A stretch of DNA of 64,000 nt from Massilia sp. R2A-15 (lineage in GTDB: Bacteria > Pseudomonadota > Gammaproteobacteria > Burkholderiales > Burkholderiaceae_D): assembly GCF_030704305.1 (NCBI RefSeq), contig NZ_CP131935.1, forward strand, positions 3,224,001-3,288,000, given 5' to 3'. The position numbers were made by a program, and so were the translations under genes. Positions 33,290-41,965 of this stretch are shown here, piece by piece; position 1 is the first letter of the stretch, and every line of letters starts with the position of its first letter. Under the pieces are notes generated by a model that was not told the origin of the DNA, searched no databases, and saw only the letters and a list, made by a program, of their open reading frames with translations.

Positions 33290-34534
33290 TTATTCGGCTT
33301 CCTGGTACCGGTCCGCGTGGGCGATCCCGCGCTCGGAGGCCATGCGCCGGGCGCCGCTGCGCACCGAAACGGACGGCGCGGGCGCCTTGGGGATCATCGG
33401 AATGATGTTGCCGTGCCGGGCCGGCAGCGCGGCGCCGGCGTCCTCCTTGATTGCGGCCTTCTGCTTGCGCACGCGGCTCGACGAGGCGACCAGGAAGTAG
33501 CACGTCAGGTAGATCATGAAGCTGAACAGGCCGCACAGGGCCAGTGCGCTGTTACGGCTGGCAAACTGCACCGAAAACGCCGCCGGGATCGCCGCGATCG
33601 TCCACGAGATCGGCGACACCGACGCGTTGCGCAGGTCGGCGCGGGCGTTCGGGAACAGACGCGCCGACACGGCGACGTTGATCAGGCTGTGCAGATGGTG
33701 GCTGTCCGGCTGGCCGGGATGGGTCCTGGCCCACACGCGGCGCGCAATGGTAAACACGGTTTCGAAGATCGGATAGGCGCAGGCCAGCAGCGGGGCCCAG
33801 GCGGAGACGCCGGGGTTGCGGTAGGCCAGCGTGACGGCCAGCCAGGCCAGGATGAAGCCGAGCAGGTAGGCGCCGCCGTCGCCGAGGAACAGCTTGCCGA
33901 ACGGGAAGTTCACCATCAGGAAGCCGACGGTGACGGCGCCGACGATGAAGCACAGCTTTGCCAGCTCGACGTCGCCGCAGTTTTGCGCGATCAGGCCCAG
34001 GGCCACCAGGCAGATGGTGACGGTGCCGCCGGCTAGGCCGTTGAAGCCGTCGATGATGTTGACCGAATTGGCCACGCCGCCGACCGCAAAGGCGGTAAAC
34101 AGCACCGAGAACGGCACCCAGGCCAGGGCGAAATCGACGCCGACGATACCGGTATGGGTGACGCTGGCGCCGGTCAGCGCCCAGGCCAGCATGCCGCTGG
34201 CCATGGTGGCGACCAGCCGGGTGCGCACCGAGACGCGCTTAGTCAGGTCTTCGGCCACGCCGAAACAAAAAGCCGGCAGGCCGGCGATCAGGATCGGGCC
34301 GAACACATCCTGCAGGGCGTCGTCGGACGCCAGCCAGGCAATCATCAGGCCGAGGAAAATCGCGACGCCGCCGATACGGGGGGTCGGTTCGATGTGGAAT
34401 TTCTGTACGCCCGCGGTGCCGTCGAGCGTGAATTTGCCATGCCAGCGCGTCGTCACTACCAGGCCGATCGAACAGAGGAACGCCCCAAGCAATCCCAACA
34501 CCCAACCGATATTTTCAGACGAAGACAGGTTCAT
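33290..34534 (-). CDS. Polyprenyl-phosphate GlcNAc/HexNAc-1-phosphate transferase (WecA/MraY family)
   Basis: A protein of about 414 aa with some 11 membrane helices. Family motifs: KFHIEPTPRIGGVAIF near the N-terminus, GVAEDLTKR (normally DDxxxx; the first Asp is Glu here), VNIIDGFNGLAGG (NxxDGxNGLA) and FLGDGGAYLLGF. PGQPDSHHLHSL is the HIHH-type loop for sugar recognition. The C-terminal 70 residues are a basic, probably disordered tail (SSRVRKQKAAIKEDAG). It should start repeat-unit synthesis on undecaprenyl phosphate. ATG 34534 chosen; a TTG six codons upstream is an alternative. It is the only initiating transferase visible in the window. Confidence 0.9.
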   Translation of the reverse strand: MNLSSSENIGWVLGLLGAFLCSIGLVVTTRWHGKFTLDGTAGVQKFHIEPTPRIGGVAIFLGLMIAWLASDDALQDVFGPILIAGLPAFCFGVAEDLTKRVSVRTRLVATMASGMLAWALTGASVTHTGIVGVDFALAWVPFSVLFTAFAVGGVANSVNIIDGFNGLAGGTVTICLVALGLIAQNCGDVELAKLCFIVGAVTVGFLMVNFPFGKLFLGDGGAYLLGFILAWLAVTLAYRNPGVSAWAPLLACAYPIFETVFTIARRVWARTHPGQPDSHHLHSLINVAVSARLFPNARADLRNASVSPISWTIAAIPAAFSVQFASRNSALALCGLFSFMIYLTCYFLVASSSRVRKQKAAIKEDAGAALPARHGNIIPMIPKAPAPSVSVRSGARRMASERGIAHADRYQEAE

Positions 34535-34952
34535 AAACAACTTCAGGGCCAAGTTAAGCTTTCGTATTTTTTAAAACAGCTACAAGGCGAGATTTTAACA
34601 TGAAGCAATTTGCCCACCCAAACATTAAGGCAATTGAAACAGGGTTTTGTGGCGCGCAGCATACTAAACACCACATTACAAATTGTGACAATTTCCCTAA
34701 AGATTCAGACAATTACCCCCTCGGTTGTGCGAAGCAACTAAATGGAGCGCTGTCCACTTGCTGAAACGACAAATCTTGTTCTCAGCTTGGAACGGTTATT
34801 CCCGCGCAGGGCAAAATACGATCGCCAGGCACCAGATATCGACCGGGGGGCACGGCACAATTACGCCCGCCGGACGAGCGCGCCAGGCGAGCTCGGCGGC
34901 GATCCGGCGAACACGCACCGGCGGCGTGCGGGTAGCTTTCGATACGACGCGG
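34535..34952. other. Intergenic region between the WecA-family gene and wbuC
   Basis: A 418-bp gap inside an otherwise compact minus-strand operon. The half near the WecA-family gene is AT-rich and holds a palindrome (34680-34694), so a separate promoter for that gene is likely. No convincing coding frame. Confidence 0.5.
34680..34694. promoter_or_regulatory. Palindromic operator candidate AAATTGT-N-ACAATTT
   Basis: A perfect 7-bp inverted repeat around one base, in AT-rich DNA 146 bp upstream of the WecA-family start. The form is typical of dimeric helix-turn-helix regulators. No regulator gene is next to it. Confidence 0.35.
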
Positions 34953-35477
34953 TTACGCAGTCAGTGTGCACGATGCGTCCGCATCGACCTTCGGGAAGGT
35001 GTCGATAATCTTTCTTAGGTTTGAAAGATACCGTACAGCCGCATCACCGCCCTCTTCCGGCGCCCAGGGCGCCAGCTCCTTCGCAGCATCCGGCCTGAAC
35101 GGCCCCGCCTTCAGCTCGAGCAAAACCGCACCCGGTGTCAGTGCAACGATCGTGTGCCAAGTGCCCGGCGGCAGATCGGCGCCGGTATTGCCGCCGAACT
35201 TTTCCGACCCCAGCTTGATGACCTTCTGGACACCCCCGTCATCATCGAACAACACCAAACCGAACTGCCCCTTGATCGCGATGAGAGTTTCCGCTTTGGG
35301 ATCGAGTGAATGACGGTGCGGACGGATGTAACTCTCAGGTTCAATTGCGTTCAGAAAGCGCTGGGACGGATCAAGATAATCTTGATGGATATTGTGGTGC
35401 TGCCTTGTCCTTGGCGACTTCCGCGCCTGGTTGATAAGGCCGCTCAGTAGCTCCGGCGAAAATACTGTGATGTTCAT
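34953..35477 (-). CDS. wbuC: WbuC-family cupin metalloprotein
   Basis: A 174-aa cupin-fold protein of the WbuC family, which accompanies L-FucNAc genes in E. coli O26-type clusters. The metal-binding motif PHRHSLDPKAET...G is at about residues 54-70, followed by the second cupin half LPPGTWHTIVAL. RQHHNIHQDYLDPSQRFLNAIEPESY is the family-specific start. Its biochemical role is not settled. ATG 35477 has AGGTCAG upstream and lies inside the 3' end of wbuB, which overlaps it by 107 nt in another frame. Confidence 0.88.
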   Translation of the reverse strand: MNITVFSPELLSGLINQARKSPRTRQHHNIHQDYLDPSQRFLNAIEPESYIRPHRHSLDPKAETLIAIKGQFGLVLFDDDGGVQKVIKLGSEKFGGNTGADLPPGTWHTIVALTPGAVLLELKAGPFRPDAAKELAPWAPEEGGDAAVRYLSNLRKIIDTFPKVDADASCTLTA

Positions 35478-36669
35478 TTTTCTGACCTAATGCGCAAACA
35501 ATTTTTGACACCGCGGCCTCCGCGGAAAACATCTTAGCGGCAAGTCGAGTGCATCGGATTTGAATTTCCGGCTCCTTTTCGATTTGCTCGACTAATTGTT
35601 CAGCCAAGGCCGCGAAATGAGCGGGATCACCACCGGTATAGGCCGATCCAATGCGCTCGCCGTTGATCAAACCAATCAGATCGTTCCCTGGGTTGATACA
35701 CGCCAGCACTGGGAGCGCAGACTGCATATACGACAGGAATTTCCCGGGAATATTATGGCTTTTATGCCGCGGATCGAGCGCAACCAGACCAACATGGCAT
35801 TGCGCATACAGACCCGGAATTTCGTCTGGATCAATTTCGTCGGCAAATACGACATTGTCGAGTTCACGCTGCACTGCCACACCGCGCAAACGCGCAACAT
35901 CGCTGCCCCGGCCGACGAACAGAAAACCGATATCGGCACGTTCTTGCAAGCGCTCCGCCAACTCGAGCAATACGTCGACGCCTTGCGCCACTCCCATATT
36001 GCCGGCATATACGAAAATCTTCCGGCCCTTCAACGCGGTGTCGGACACATTAATGCTGCAACCGGCATCCGCGCCCTCCGCCAACCAATTGTGCAGCACC
36101 TCGAGGCGCTGCACCGAACGATCGCCGACGTTCGCGAAATAATCGAGATTACCCGGGCTCTGTACGCCGATTATGTCGGCCACGGAATACTGATAATTCG
36201 CGACAGCCTTGAAAAATCGATACGGCAGCCCGCGCCCCATTAATCCCATGTCGACGGCCCATTCGGGAAAGATATCCCGAATGATCAGGTAACTCGGACA
36301 AGCGCTGGTAGTCTTGAGCATCTTGACGAGCGGGCCGAGAAAAATCGACGGCGAATACCACGTTACCCCATCGAAGCGCTGGCCGGCCAGCGGCGACCTG
36401 CGCAAATTACGCAGCATGGCAAACGGCATCAGCAGTTCACCGATGGTGCGGCGCAAATAGCCGACATCTTTGGTTTTCGGCGTGCGCAAGCGGAGCACCT
36501 GCACCCCATCGATAGATTCGAGCTGCCAATCCTTCTGAAGGTCGGGTGACGCGATCATTGCGGTCACTTCGTGCCCCTGACGCACCAGTTCCCGCGCCAG
36601 GTCGCGCAGCTGTACGGCGCCTGACGAACGCAGCGGCGGAAATACGTCCGCAACTAGGGCAATACGCAT
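35371..36669 (-). CDS. wbuB: Glycosyltransferase family 4, WbuB-like (L-FucNAc transferase)
   Basis: A 432-aa GT-B enzyme. The N-terminus RIALVADVFPPLRSSGAVQLRDL, the central YLIIRDIFPEWAVDMGL (a WbuB hallmark) and the C-terminal half KIFVYAGNMGVAQGVDVLLEL with LDPRHKSHNIPGKFLSYMQSALPVLA identify the WbuB/FucNAc transferase group. The order fnl genes-wbuB-wbuC matches E. coli O26 and similar loci, supporting transfer of N-acetyl-L-fucosamine. About 35 residues beyond the usual end (from KNEHHS on) are read through the wbuC start region, so the stop seems to have been lost and replaced downstream. Confidence 0.87.
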   Translation of the reverse strand: MRIALVADVFPPLRSSGAVQLRDLARELVRQGHEVTAMIASPDLQKDWQLESIDGVQVLRLRTPKTKDVGYLRRTIGELLMPFAMLRNLRRSPLAGQRFDGVTWYSPSIFLGPLVKMLKTTSACPSYLIIRDIFPEWAVDMGLMGRGLPYRFFKAVANYQYSVADIIGVQSPGNLDYFANVGDRSVQRLEVLHNWLAEGADAGCSINVSDTALKGRKIFVYAGNMGVAQGVDVLLELAERLQERADIGFLFVGRGSDVARLRGVAVQRELDNVVFADEIDPDEIPGLYAQCHVGLVALDPRHKSHNIPGKFLSYMQSALPVLACINPGNDLIGLINGERIGSAYTGGDPAHFAALAEQLVEQIEKEPEIQIRCTRLAAKMFSAEAAVSKIVCALGQKNEHHSIFAGATERPYQPGAEVAKDKAAPQYPSRLS

Positions 36670-36771
36670 GACGGCGCGGCCTCCGAAAGCTTCAGCCGGA
36701 CCGCCTGCAAGACGGCGCAGCGCTTCGCAGCTGGGGAAAAAGATACAAAATTCGACTGCATTTGCATCTGC

Positions 36772-37902
36772 TTACACTGGCTTGGACCAAACGGTCCGGT
36801 TGACATAATCGATGTAGCTCAGCACGATGCGCAGCACTTTTTTCGAGACCGCGCCGCCTTCGTAATCGAGTACCGGCGGCATCACTTGCCTGGTTCTATC
36901 GTATTGCGAGGTGATCACGCGTACCGCGTCAAGCACGCTGGCTTTCTTCAGTCCGCTCATGATCAAGGTACCCGCATCCATTCCTTCGGGGCGCTCGTGG
37001 GCGTTGCGGATCGTAATAGCAGGCAAGTTGAGCAGCGAGCTTTCTTCGGTAATCGTGCCGCTGTCGGAGATCACGCACAATGCTTCCTGCTGCAGCTTGA
37101 TGTAATCGCAGAAGCCAAATGGCTTGAGGAATTGAATGTGTGCGTTCAGCTCGCCCAACTCCAGCGCGTCCAGACGCTTCTTGGTGCGCGGGTGCGTCGA
37201 TACGATCACGGGCACGTCGTACTGCTCGGCCAGTGCATTGAGCGTTTCGATCATGTCGACCAGATTCTCGGGGCTGTCGACATTCTCCTCGCGGTGTGCG
37301 CTGACAATGAAAAATTTGTCCGTCTTCAGGCCCATTCGCTCCAGCACATCGGACTTGGCGATTTTGTCCTTGTAGAACTGCAGCACTTCATGCATGTGCG
37401 AGCCGGTCTTGATAATCGTTTCCGACGGAATGCCTTCCGCGATCAGGTAACGGCGCGCGTGCTCCGTGAGCACCATGTTGATGTCGCTCAGATGGTCAAG
37501 CACCTTGCGGTTCAGCTCTTCCGGAACGCGCTGGTCGAAGCAGCGGTTGCCGGCTTCCATGTGAAAGACTGGGATCTTGCGCCGTTTTGCCGCCAGCACT
37601 GCCAGGCAGGAATTGGTATCGCCGTAGAGCATCAATGCGTCCGGCTTCTCCAGTTCCATCACGGCGTCGGCCTTTTCGATCACACGAGCGATGGTCTGCG
37701 CGACGTTGTCGCCCACGGCTTCCAGGAAGTGATCCGGCTTACGAATGCCCAGATCGTCGAAAAAAACCTGGTTCAGTTCGAAATCGTAATTCTGGCCGGT
37801 ATGCACCAGCACGTGCTCGGTGTGCTCATCGAACTCCGCGATGACGCGGCTCATTTTGATCAGCTCGGGGCGCGTCCCGACGATGGTCATGACCTTACGC
37901 AT
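36772..37902 (-). CDS. fnlC: UDP-N-acetylglucosamine 2-epimerase-type enzyme FnlC (UDP-L-FucNAc synthesis)
   Basis: A 376-aa enzyme of the non-hydrolysing UDP-GlcNAc 2-epimerase family. VGTRPELIKMSRVI, VHTGQNYD, GDTNSCLAV, HMEAGNRCFDQRVPEELNRK, VSAHREENVD and SDSGTITEESSLLNLPAI are all present. In UDP-L-FucNAc synthesis this step performs the final 2-epimerisation. ATG 37902 overlaps the last codons of fnlA by 8 nt. The FDQRVPEE variant distinguishes FnlC/WbjD from WecB, in agreement with the neighbours. Confidence 0.93.
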   Translation of the reverse strand: MRKVMTIVGTRPELIKMSRVIAEFDEHTEHVLVHTGQNYDFELNQVFFDDLGIRKPDHFLEAVGDNVAQTIARVIEKADAVMELEKPDALMLYGDTNSCLAVLAAKRRKIPVFHMEAGNRCFDQRVPEELNRKVLDHLSDINMVLTEHARRYLIAEGIPSETIIKTGSHMHEVLQFYKDKIAKSDVLERMGLKTDKFFIVSAHREENVDSPENLVDMIETLNALAEQYDVPVIVSTHPRTKKRLDALELGELNAHIQFLKPFGFCDYIKLQQEALCVISDSGTITEESSLLNLPAITIRNAHERPEGMDAGTLIMSGLKKASVLDAVRVITSQYDRTRQVMPPVLDYEGGAVSKKVLRIVLSYIDYVNRTVWSKPV

Positions 37903-38905
37903 TTAATTCTTCCTTGATGTAGTCGAGGTTCAACAGCAGCTGTTTGATCTGTTCGACATTCAGGCGATGCGTGTTGTGCGAGGTGTAGTCGTCGAGCTCG
38001 GAGATTTCCTTTTCGCCTTCGCTAAAATATTTCGCGTAGTTGAGGTCGCGATTGTCCGCAGGAATGCGGTAGTAGCCGCCCATGTCGGTGGCGTGAGCCA
38101 TTTCCTCGCGCGAAATCAGCGATTCGTACAATTTCTCGCCGTGGCGGGTACCGATAATCTTGACTTCGCCTTCCTTGCTGAAGAGCTCCTTGACCGCCTG
38201 GGCCAGATCGGCCACCGTCGAGGCAGGCGCCTTCTGAACGAAAATATCGCCCTGTTTGCCGTGCTCGTATGCGTACAGCACCAGGTCGACGGAGTCTTCC
38301 AGCGACATCAGGAAGCGGGTCATGTTCGGGTCGGTCACCGTCAAGGGCTTGCCTTCACGCAGCTGGTTGACAAACAGTGGAATGACCGAGCCGCGCGACG
38401 CCATCACGTTGCCGTAACGCGTAGCGCAAAACACCGTCTCGCCTTCCAACTGCATGCGCGACTTGGAGACCATCAGCTTTTCCGCCATCGCCTTCGAGAT
38501 ACCCATCGCATTGATCGGATACACAGCCTTGTCGGTGCTGAGCACGACTACGCGTTTGACGCCGTTCGCGGTGGCGGCGTTCATGACGTTCTCGGTGCCG
38601 AGCACATTGGTACGCACCGCCTCCATCGGATAGAACTCGCACGAAGGGACCTGCTTCAACGCCGCTGCGTGGAATACATAATCGACGCCCTTCATCGCCT
38701 GATGCACGCTCGCATAGTCGCGCACGTCGCCGATGTAGAACTTCAGCTTGCTGTTGTTCATTGCAATGCGCATCTCTTCCTGCTTCTTTTCGTCGCGGCT
38801 AAAGATGCGGATTTCGCGCACATCCGTTTTCAAAAAGCGCTTCAGCACCGTGTTACCGAACGAGCCGGTGCCGCCGGTGATCATCAAAACTTTATTAGCA
38901 AACAT
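37895..38905 (-). CDS. fnlA: UDP-GlcNAc C4,6-dehydratase/C5-epimerase FnlA
   Basis: A 336-aa SDR enzyme of the polysaccharide biosynthesis CapD-like short type. NAD-binding GGTGSFGNTVLKRFL, FHAAALKQVPSCEF, STDKAVYPINAMGISKAMAE (here Met replaces the Tyr of YxxxK, as in related 4,6-dehydratase/5-epimerases) and RYGNVMASRGSVIPLF. The first enzyme of the UDP-L-FucNAc pathway. ATG 38905 is preceded by AGGA; the open frame extends upstream without a ribosome binding site. Located between fnlB (13 nt gap) and fnlC (overlap). Confidence 0.94.
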   Translation of the reverse strand: MFANKVLMITGGTGSFGNTVLKRFLKTDVREIRIFSRDEKKQEEMRIAMNNSKLKFYIGDVRDYASVHQAMKGVDYVFHAAALKQVPSCEFYPMEAVRTNVLGTENVMNAATANGVKRVVVLSTDKAVYPINAMGISKAMAEKLMVSKSRMQLEGETVFCATRYGNVMASRGSVIPLFVNQLREGKPLTVTDPNMTRFLMSLEDSVDLVLYAYEHGKQGDIFVQKAPASTVADLAQAVKELFSKEGEVKIIGTRHGEKLYESLISREEMAHATDMGGYYRIPADNRDLNYAKYFSEGEKEISELDDYTSHNTHRLNVEQIKQLLLNLDYIKEELNA

Positions 38906-38918
38906 AGCTATTCCTACC

Positions 38919-39773
38919 TTATTTAAATTTGAACATCTTTTCAACGAGCGCGGGCCAGCTCGGCGGGGCGTACCCCGTTGCTTCCTTAAAGCGGTCAGCA
39001 TTCAAGGAACGGTCCAGTACGAACTGGTCTTGCGGCACGATTTCGATATCCTTCTGATACACAGCAGCCACCAGCTTGAGCAATTCGAACTTGGAAATCG
39101 GATCGGCGGCGACGTGGTACAAGCCGTGCAGTTCCGGCCGCGGCAACACGACGTCGCGGATAATGTGCGCCAGCTCGATGGTCGGAAAACCCGAGAAGAT
39201 CGCTTTGGTGAATCCGTTTACGGTACCGCTCTGCGACAGGAACCAGCCGACCAGTCCATTTGCGCTGCCGAGCTCGTGGCCGATGATCGACGTGCGCAGC
39301 GTGACGGCGTGCGGATAGTCCACTTCGCCAAGGTATTTCGAACGGCCATACAAGTCTTCGGCGTCGGATGGATCCGATTCACGATAATTTCCCTTGGTTC
39401 CGGCGAACACGCAATCGGTGCTGACGTGCACGAGACGTGCGCCAACGATTTCGCACAGTCGCGCCAAACGGTGTGGCAACAGCGCATTGATGGGAATCGC
39501 TTGGAGCGGGTCGTTCGCGACGGCCAGTTGCTTGATGAGGCCGATGCAATTGATAACCACTTGCGGCTTCACCTTCGCGAACAGCAACGCCAGCGAATCG
39601 GCGTTATCGACATCGGTGCCGACCACGATGTTCTTCGCCAGCTCTGGGCCGAATGCGCTACGCACCGCGCCGCTGCGCGCCGAACCAAACACCTCATGTT
39701 CGGGCGACTCGGAAAACAGCCTGAACACGGCATTGCCCAGCATGCCGGAAACGCCTAAAACCAAAACTTTCAT
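38919..39773 (-). CDS. fnlB: UDP-2-acetamido-hexulose reductase FnlB (RmlD-like)
   Basis: A protein of about 284 aa in the RmlD-like SDR family, which carries out the epimerase/reductase step between FnlA and FnlC. MKVLVLGVSGMLGNAVFRLF is the Rossmann start, HVSTDCVFAG and YGRSKYLGE (Tyr-x3-Lys) form the catalytic part, and the C-terminus LNADRFKEATGYAPPSWPALV is typical. ATG 39773 lies six bases after AGGGA; a further ATG two codons upstream overlaps it. It is the first of the fnl genes in this operon. Confidence 0.92.
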   Translation of the reverse strand: MKVLVLGVSGMLGNAVFRLFSESPEHEVFGSARSGAVRSAFGPELAKNIVVGTDVDNADSLALLFAKVKPQVVINCIGLIKQLAVANDPLQAIPINALLPHRLARLCEIVGARLVHVSTDCVFAGTKGNYRESDPSDAEDLYGRSKYLGEVDYPHAVTLRTSIIGHELGSANGLVGWFLSQSGTVNGFTKAIFSGFPTIELAHIIRDVVLPRPELHGLYHVAADPISKFELLKLVAAVYQKDIEIVPQDQFVLDRSLNADRFKEATGYAPPSWPALVEKMFKFK

Positions 39774-39874
39774 CGTCATTCCCTATACAAAAAATAATCT
39801 TTTACAAATCTGGCTCAGCAAGAAGCCGGAAACACTCGCCGTCAGCGACCTTGGCGAAATATTCTTACCCGGCG

Positions 39875-41008
39875 CTACTCGGAATAAAACGCACGCCAGG
39901 AAGGAACCAAGGCATCGAGCGAATGCATCGACTCCGCCCACTGCCGGATCCGTTGCGATCGGGCTTGATACTCGGCGGGTGACCAGTTGGCGACCTGGTT
40001 CAGCGCCGCACTGATTGCCCCTGCCCCCGTGCCGCAAAGGACCCCGCCGCTGTCGGCGATGTCGAATAGGCCGGTATATGGCGTCGTGACAACGGGCCGC
40101 GCCAGCAAAGCCGCTTCGATATTCACCAGCCCGGGGGCCTCCGAGTACGAGGGCAAACAAAACACATAGCAGCTCGCGTACAGCGCCGGGCGCAGATCGC
40201 CATATACCGGACTTTCAACCAGTACCCGGTCTCGCACTCCGGCCGCGGCAATAGCATTACTTATCGCGTCCATGAAGGCCACGTCACTGCTGGGCCCGAC
40301 CAGGCGCAAGCGCCATTCCGGAGCCAGCCGCGATTGCGCAAATCCTTCTATCAGGTCGAGCACGCCCTTCCTCGGGTCGAGGCGGCCGACAAACAAAATG
40401 TCCTTGAACTTGCCGGCGCCGGCGCCAGCGCCAGCGCCGGCATCATTGTCGCGCCAGGAGAAAAAAATCGGATCGATGATATGCGGAATCAGATTGACCT
40501 TTTTCGCCAGCCAGGGATTGCGCAGAAACTCGAGGCGCTCGTTCTCGCTGGACACGTGCACCTTATACGCTGACCGCAAAATCGCTTTTCCGACTATCGA
40601 CTGGTAGAGCTGTTTCTTCAGGCGCTTCGCGAACGAGTCCGCACGCAGTATTGTCGACAGCAACTGGCCATGCGTCGTGACCACATATTTCGTTCCGCTC
40701 AGTTTGCAGCAGAGACAAATGGCAATAAAAGAAAGATTCCACAGGCCATGCACGTGCACGAAATCATATTCGTGCGCGAGGATCGCGCGGAAAAATGCCA
40801 ACTTCCTGCCGAGACTGGCGAAAAAACCCGCGCCCTTAAGGTGACGAACCATACCGGTATCGGAAGCCGAGGCATCCGCCTTCATGGCGGTCGCAGCGAA
40901 GCCGACTGTATAGCCCATCGATTCCTGTAGCACCGCCAGTGACTTCACCGCCGCCGGCAGCCCACCACCCGCGCCTGCCAGCGATTCGATCACATGAATA
41001 ATTTTCAT
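39875..41008 (-). CDS. Glycosyltransferase family 4 with Ala-Gly repeat
   Basis: A 377-aa GT-B enzyme. MKIIHVIESLAGAGGGLPAAVKSL is the acceptor-side start, VVTTHGQLL and SAYKVHVSSENER follow, and the donor side has FVGRLDPRKGVLDLIEGF and PSYSEAPGLVNIEAALLARPVVTT with the E-x7-E motif. A low-complexity (Ala-Gly) run of five dipeptides (DAGAGAGAGAGK) lies in the interdomain linker at about residues 195-207. It is encoded by a hexanucleotide repeat at about 40409-40440, so length changes would stay in frame. ATG 41008 preferred over an upstream TTG. Confidence 0.87.
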   Translation of the reverse strand: MKIIHVIESLAGAGGGLPAAVKSLAVLQESMGYTVGFAATAMKADASASDTGMVRHLKGAGFFASLGRKLAFFRAILAHEYDFVHVHGLWNLSFIAICLCCKLSGTKYVVTTHGQLLSTILRADSFAKRLKKQLYQSIVGKAILRSAYKVHVSSENERLEFLRNPWLAKKVNLIPHIIDPIFFSWRDNDAGAGAGAGAGKFKDILFVGRLDPRKGVLDLIEGFAQSRLAPEWRLRLVGPSSDVAFMDAISNAIAAAGVRDRVLVESPVYGDLRPALYASCYVFCLPSYSEAPGLVNIEAALLARPVVTTPYTGLFDIADSGGVLCGTGAGAISAALNQVANWSPAEYQARSQRIRQWAESMHSLDALVPSWRAFYSE

Positions 41009-41058
41009 TTTCGCCAACCTGCGTTACCCCAATAAAATGCTTGCCAGAACTACCGTGC

Positions 41059-41961
41059 TCACTTGATCCGATAGTAGCGGAACATCGAAAACAGCGTGCC
41101 TGCCACGCGCTTCAGGTTTCTCAACGAAAGCGCATGCGCGCCTCCGAACCGAAGCGAATCGACCAGACGATTGACTGAAGTCCCGTAGCGGCCAGAGCGT
41201 AGATGCAGACAGGCCGAATACACATACGCGGCAGCCATGGCCTTGGTTCGGCTCAGCCCAGGCGTTGCCATCATCTTCTCGAACAGGTCCGCCATCGAGG
41301 CGATGGACTCATCGGACTTCTGAATGCTCGACTGCGCAAAAGTCTGCGAACCGGTATGTACCCGGAAACCGGCCAATTCCTCGTCGACCCGGATGAATTT
41401 TGCCCGGGCGCCGATGCGGATCCAGAAGTCATAATCCGGAATCTGCCGCAACTCGGTATTCCAGCCTCCGCTCGACTCAAACAGGCTGCGGCTGAATATG
41501 GCGCCAGGGCCGATCGGACAATTGAAATTGTGCACCATATCTGCGTAGCCAAGAAAAACCGTGTTCTTGGTCTTGATCGTGGCGCCGTTCTGATCGATCA
41601 AGCGGTAGGCGCCGAAAATCACGGAATCCTGGCCGTCATACTCCTCAACCAGGCGTTCTATCGCACGCGGGTCGAGCAGGTCGTCCGAACTGAGATAGGC
41701 CAGCAGTTCACCATTCGACATGCGCCAGCCCTTGTTGAGCGTGCGCGCCTGCCCCATGTTCTCGTGGCGCTCCCAGCGCAGTTGTCCGTCGTATTTCTTC
41801 AGGACTTCCGGGGTGCGATCGGACGAGCCGTCGTCAAGGACGATATATTCCAGATTGGGATAAGTCTGGGCCAATACGCTTTGAATCGTCGCGTCGAGAT
41901 ATTCGGCTTGATTGTAAGCCGGCGTGATAATGGATACGAGCGGATATTGTCGGGTAGTCAT
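41059..41961 (-). CDS. Glycosyltransferase family 2
   Basis: A 300-aa GT-A enzyme with PLVSIITPAYNQAEYLDATIQSVLAQTY, VLDDGSSDRT and the metal-binding LAYLSSDDLLDP. ELRQIPDYDFWIRIG is the usual acceptor-side ED-like motif. The C-terminal 60 residues are helical and basic, perhaps membrane-associated. It lies 4 nt downstream of the flippase stop, so the two are probably translated together. Specificity unknown. Confidence 0.9.
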   Translation of the reverse strand: MTTRQYPLVSIITPAYNQAEYLDATIQSVLAQTYPNLEYIVLDDGSSDRTPEVLKKYDGQLRWERHENMGQARTLNKGWRMSNGELLAYLSSDDLLDPRAIERLVEEYDGQDSVIFGAYRLIDQNGATIKTKNTVFLGYADMVHNFNCPIGPGAIFSRSLFESSGGWNTELRQIPDYDFWIRIGARAKFIRVDEELAGFRVHTGSQTFAQSSIQKSDESIASMADLFEKMMATPGLSRTKAMAAAYVYSACLHLRSGRYGTSVNRLVDSLRFGGAHALSLRNLKRVAGTLFSMFRYYRIK

Positions 41962-41965
41962 TATA

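Noticed and set aside
30149..34036. A 1295-codon plus-strand frame opposite the YjbH-PAP2 and WecA-family genes
   Set aside because: It covers two well-supported genes and their gap in antisense, with shadow composition and no family pattern.
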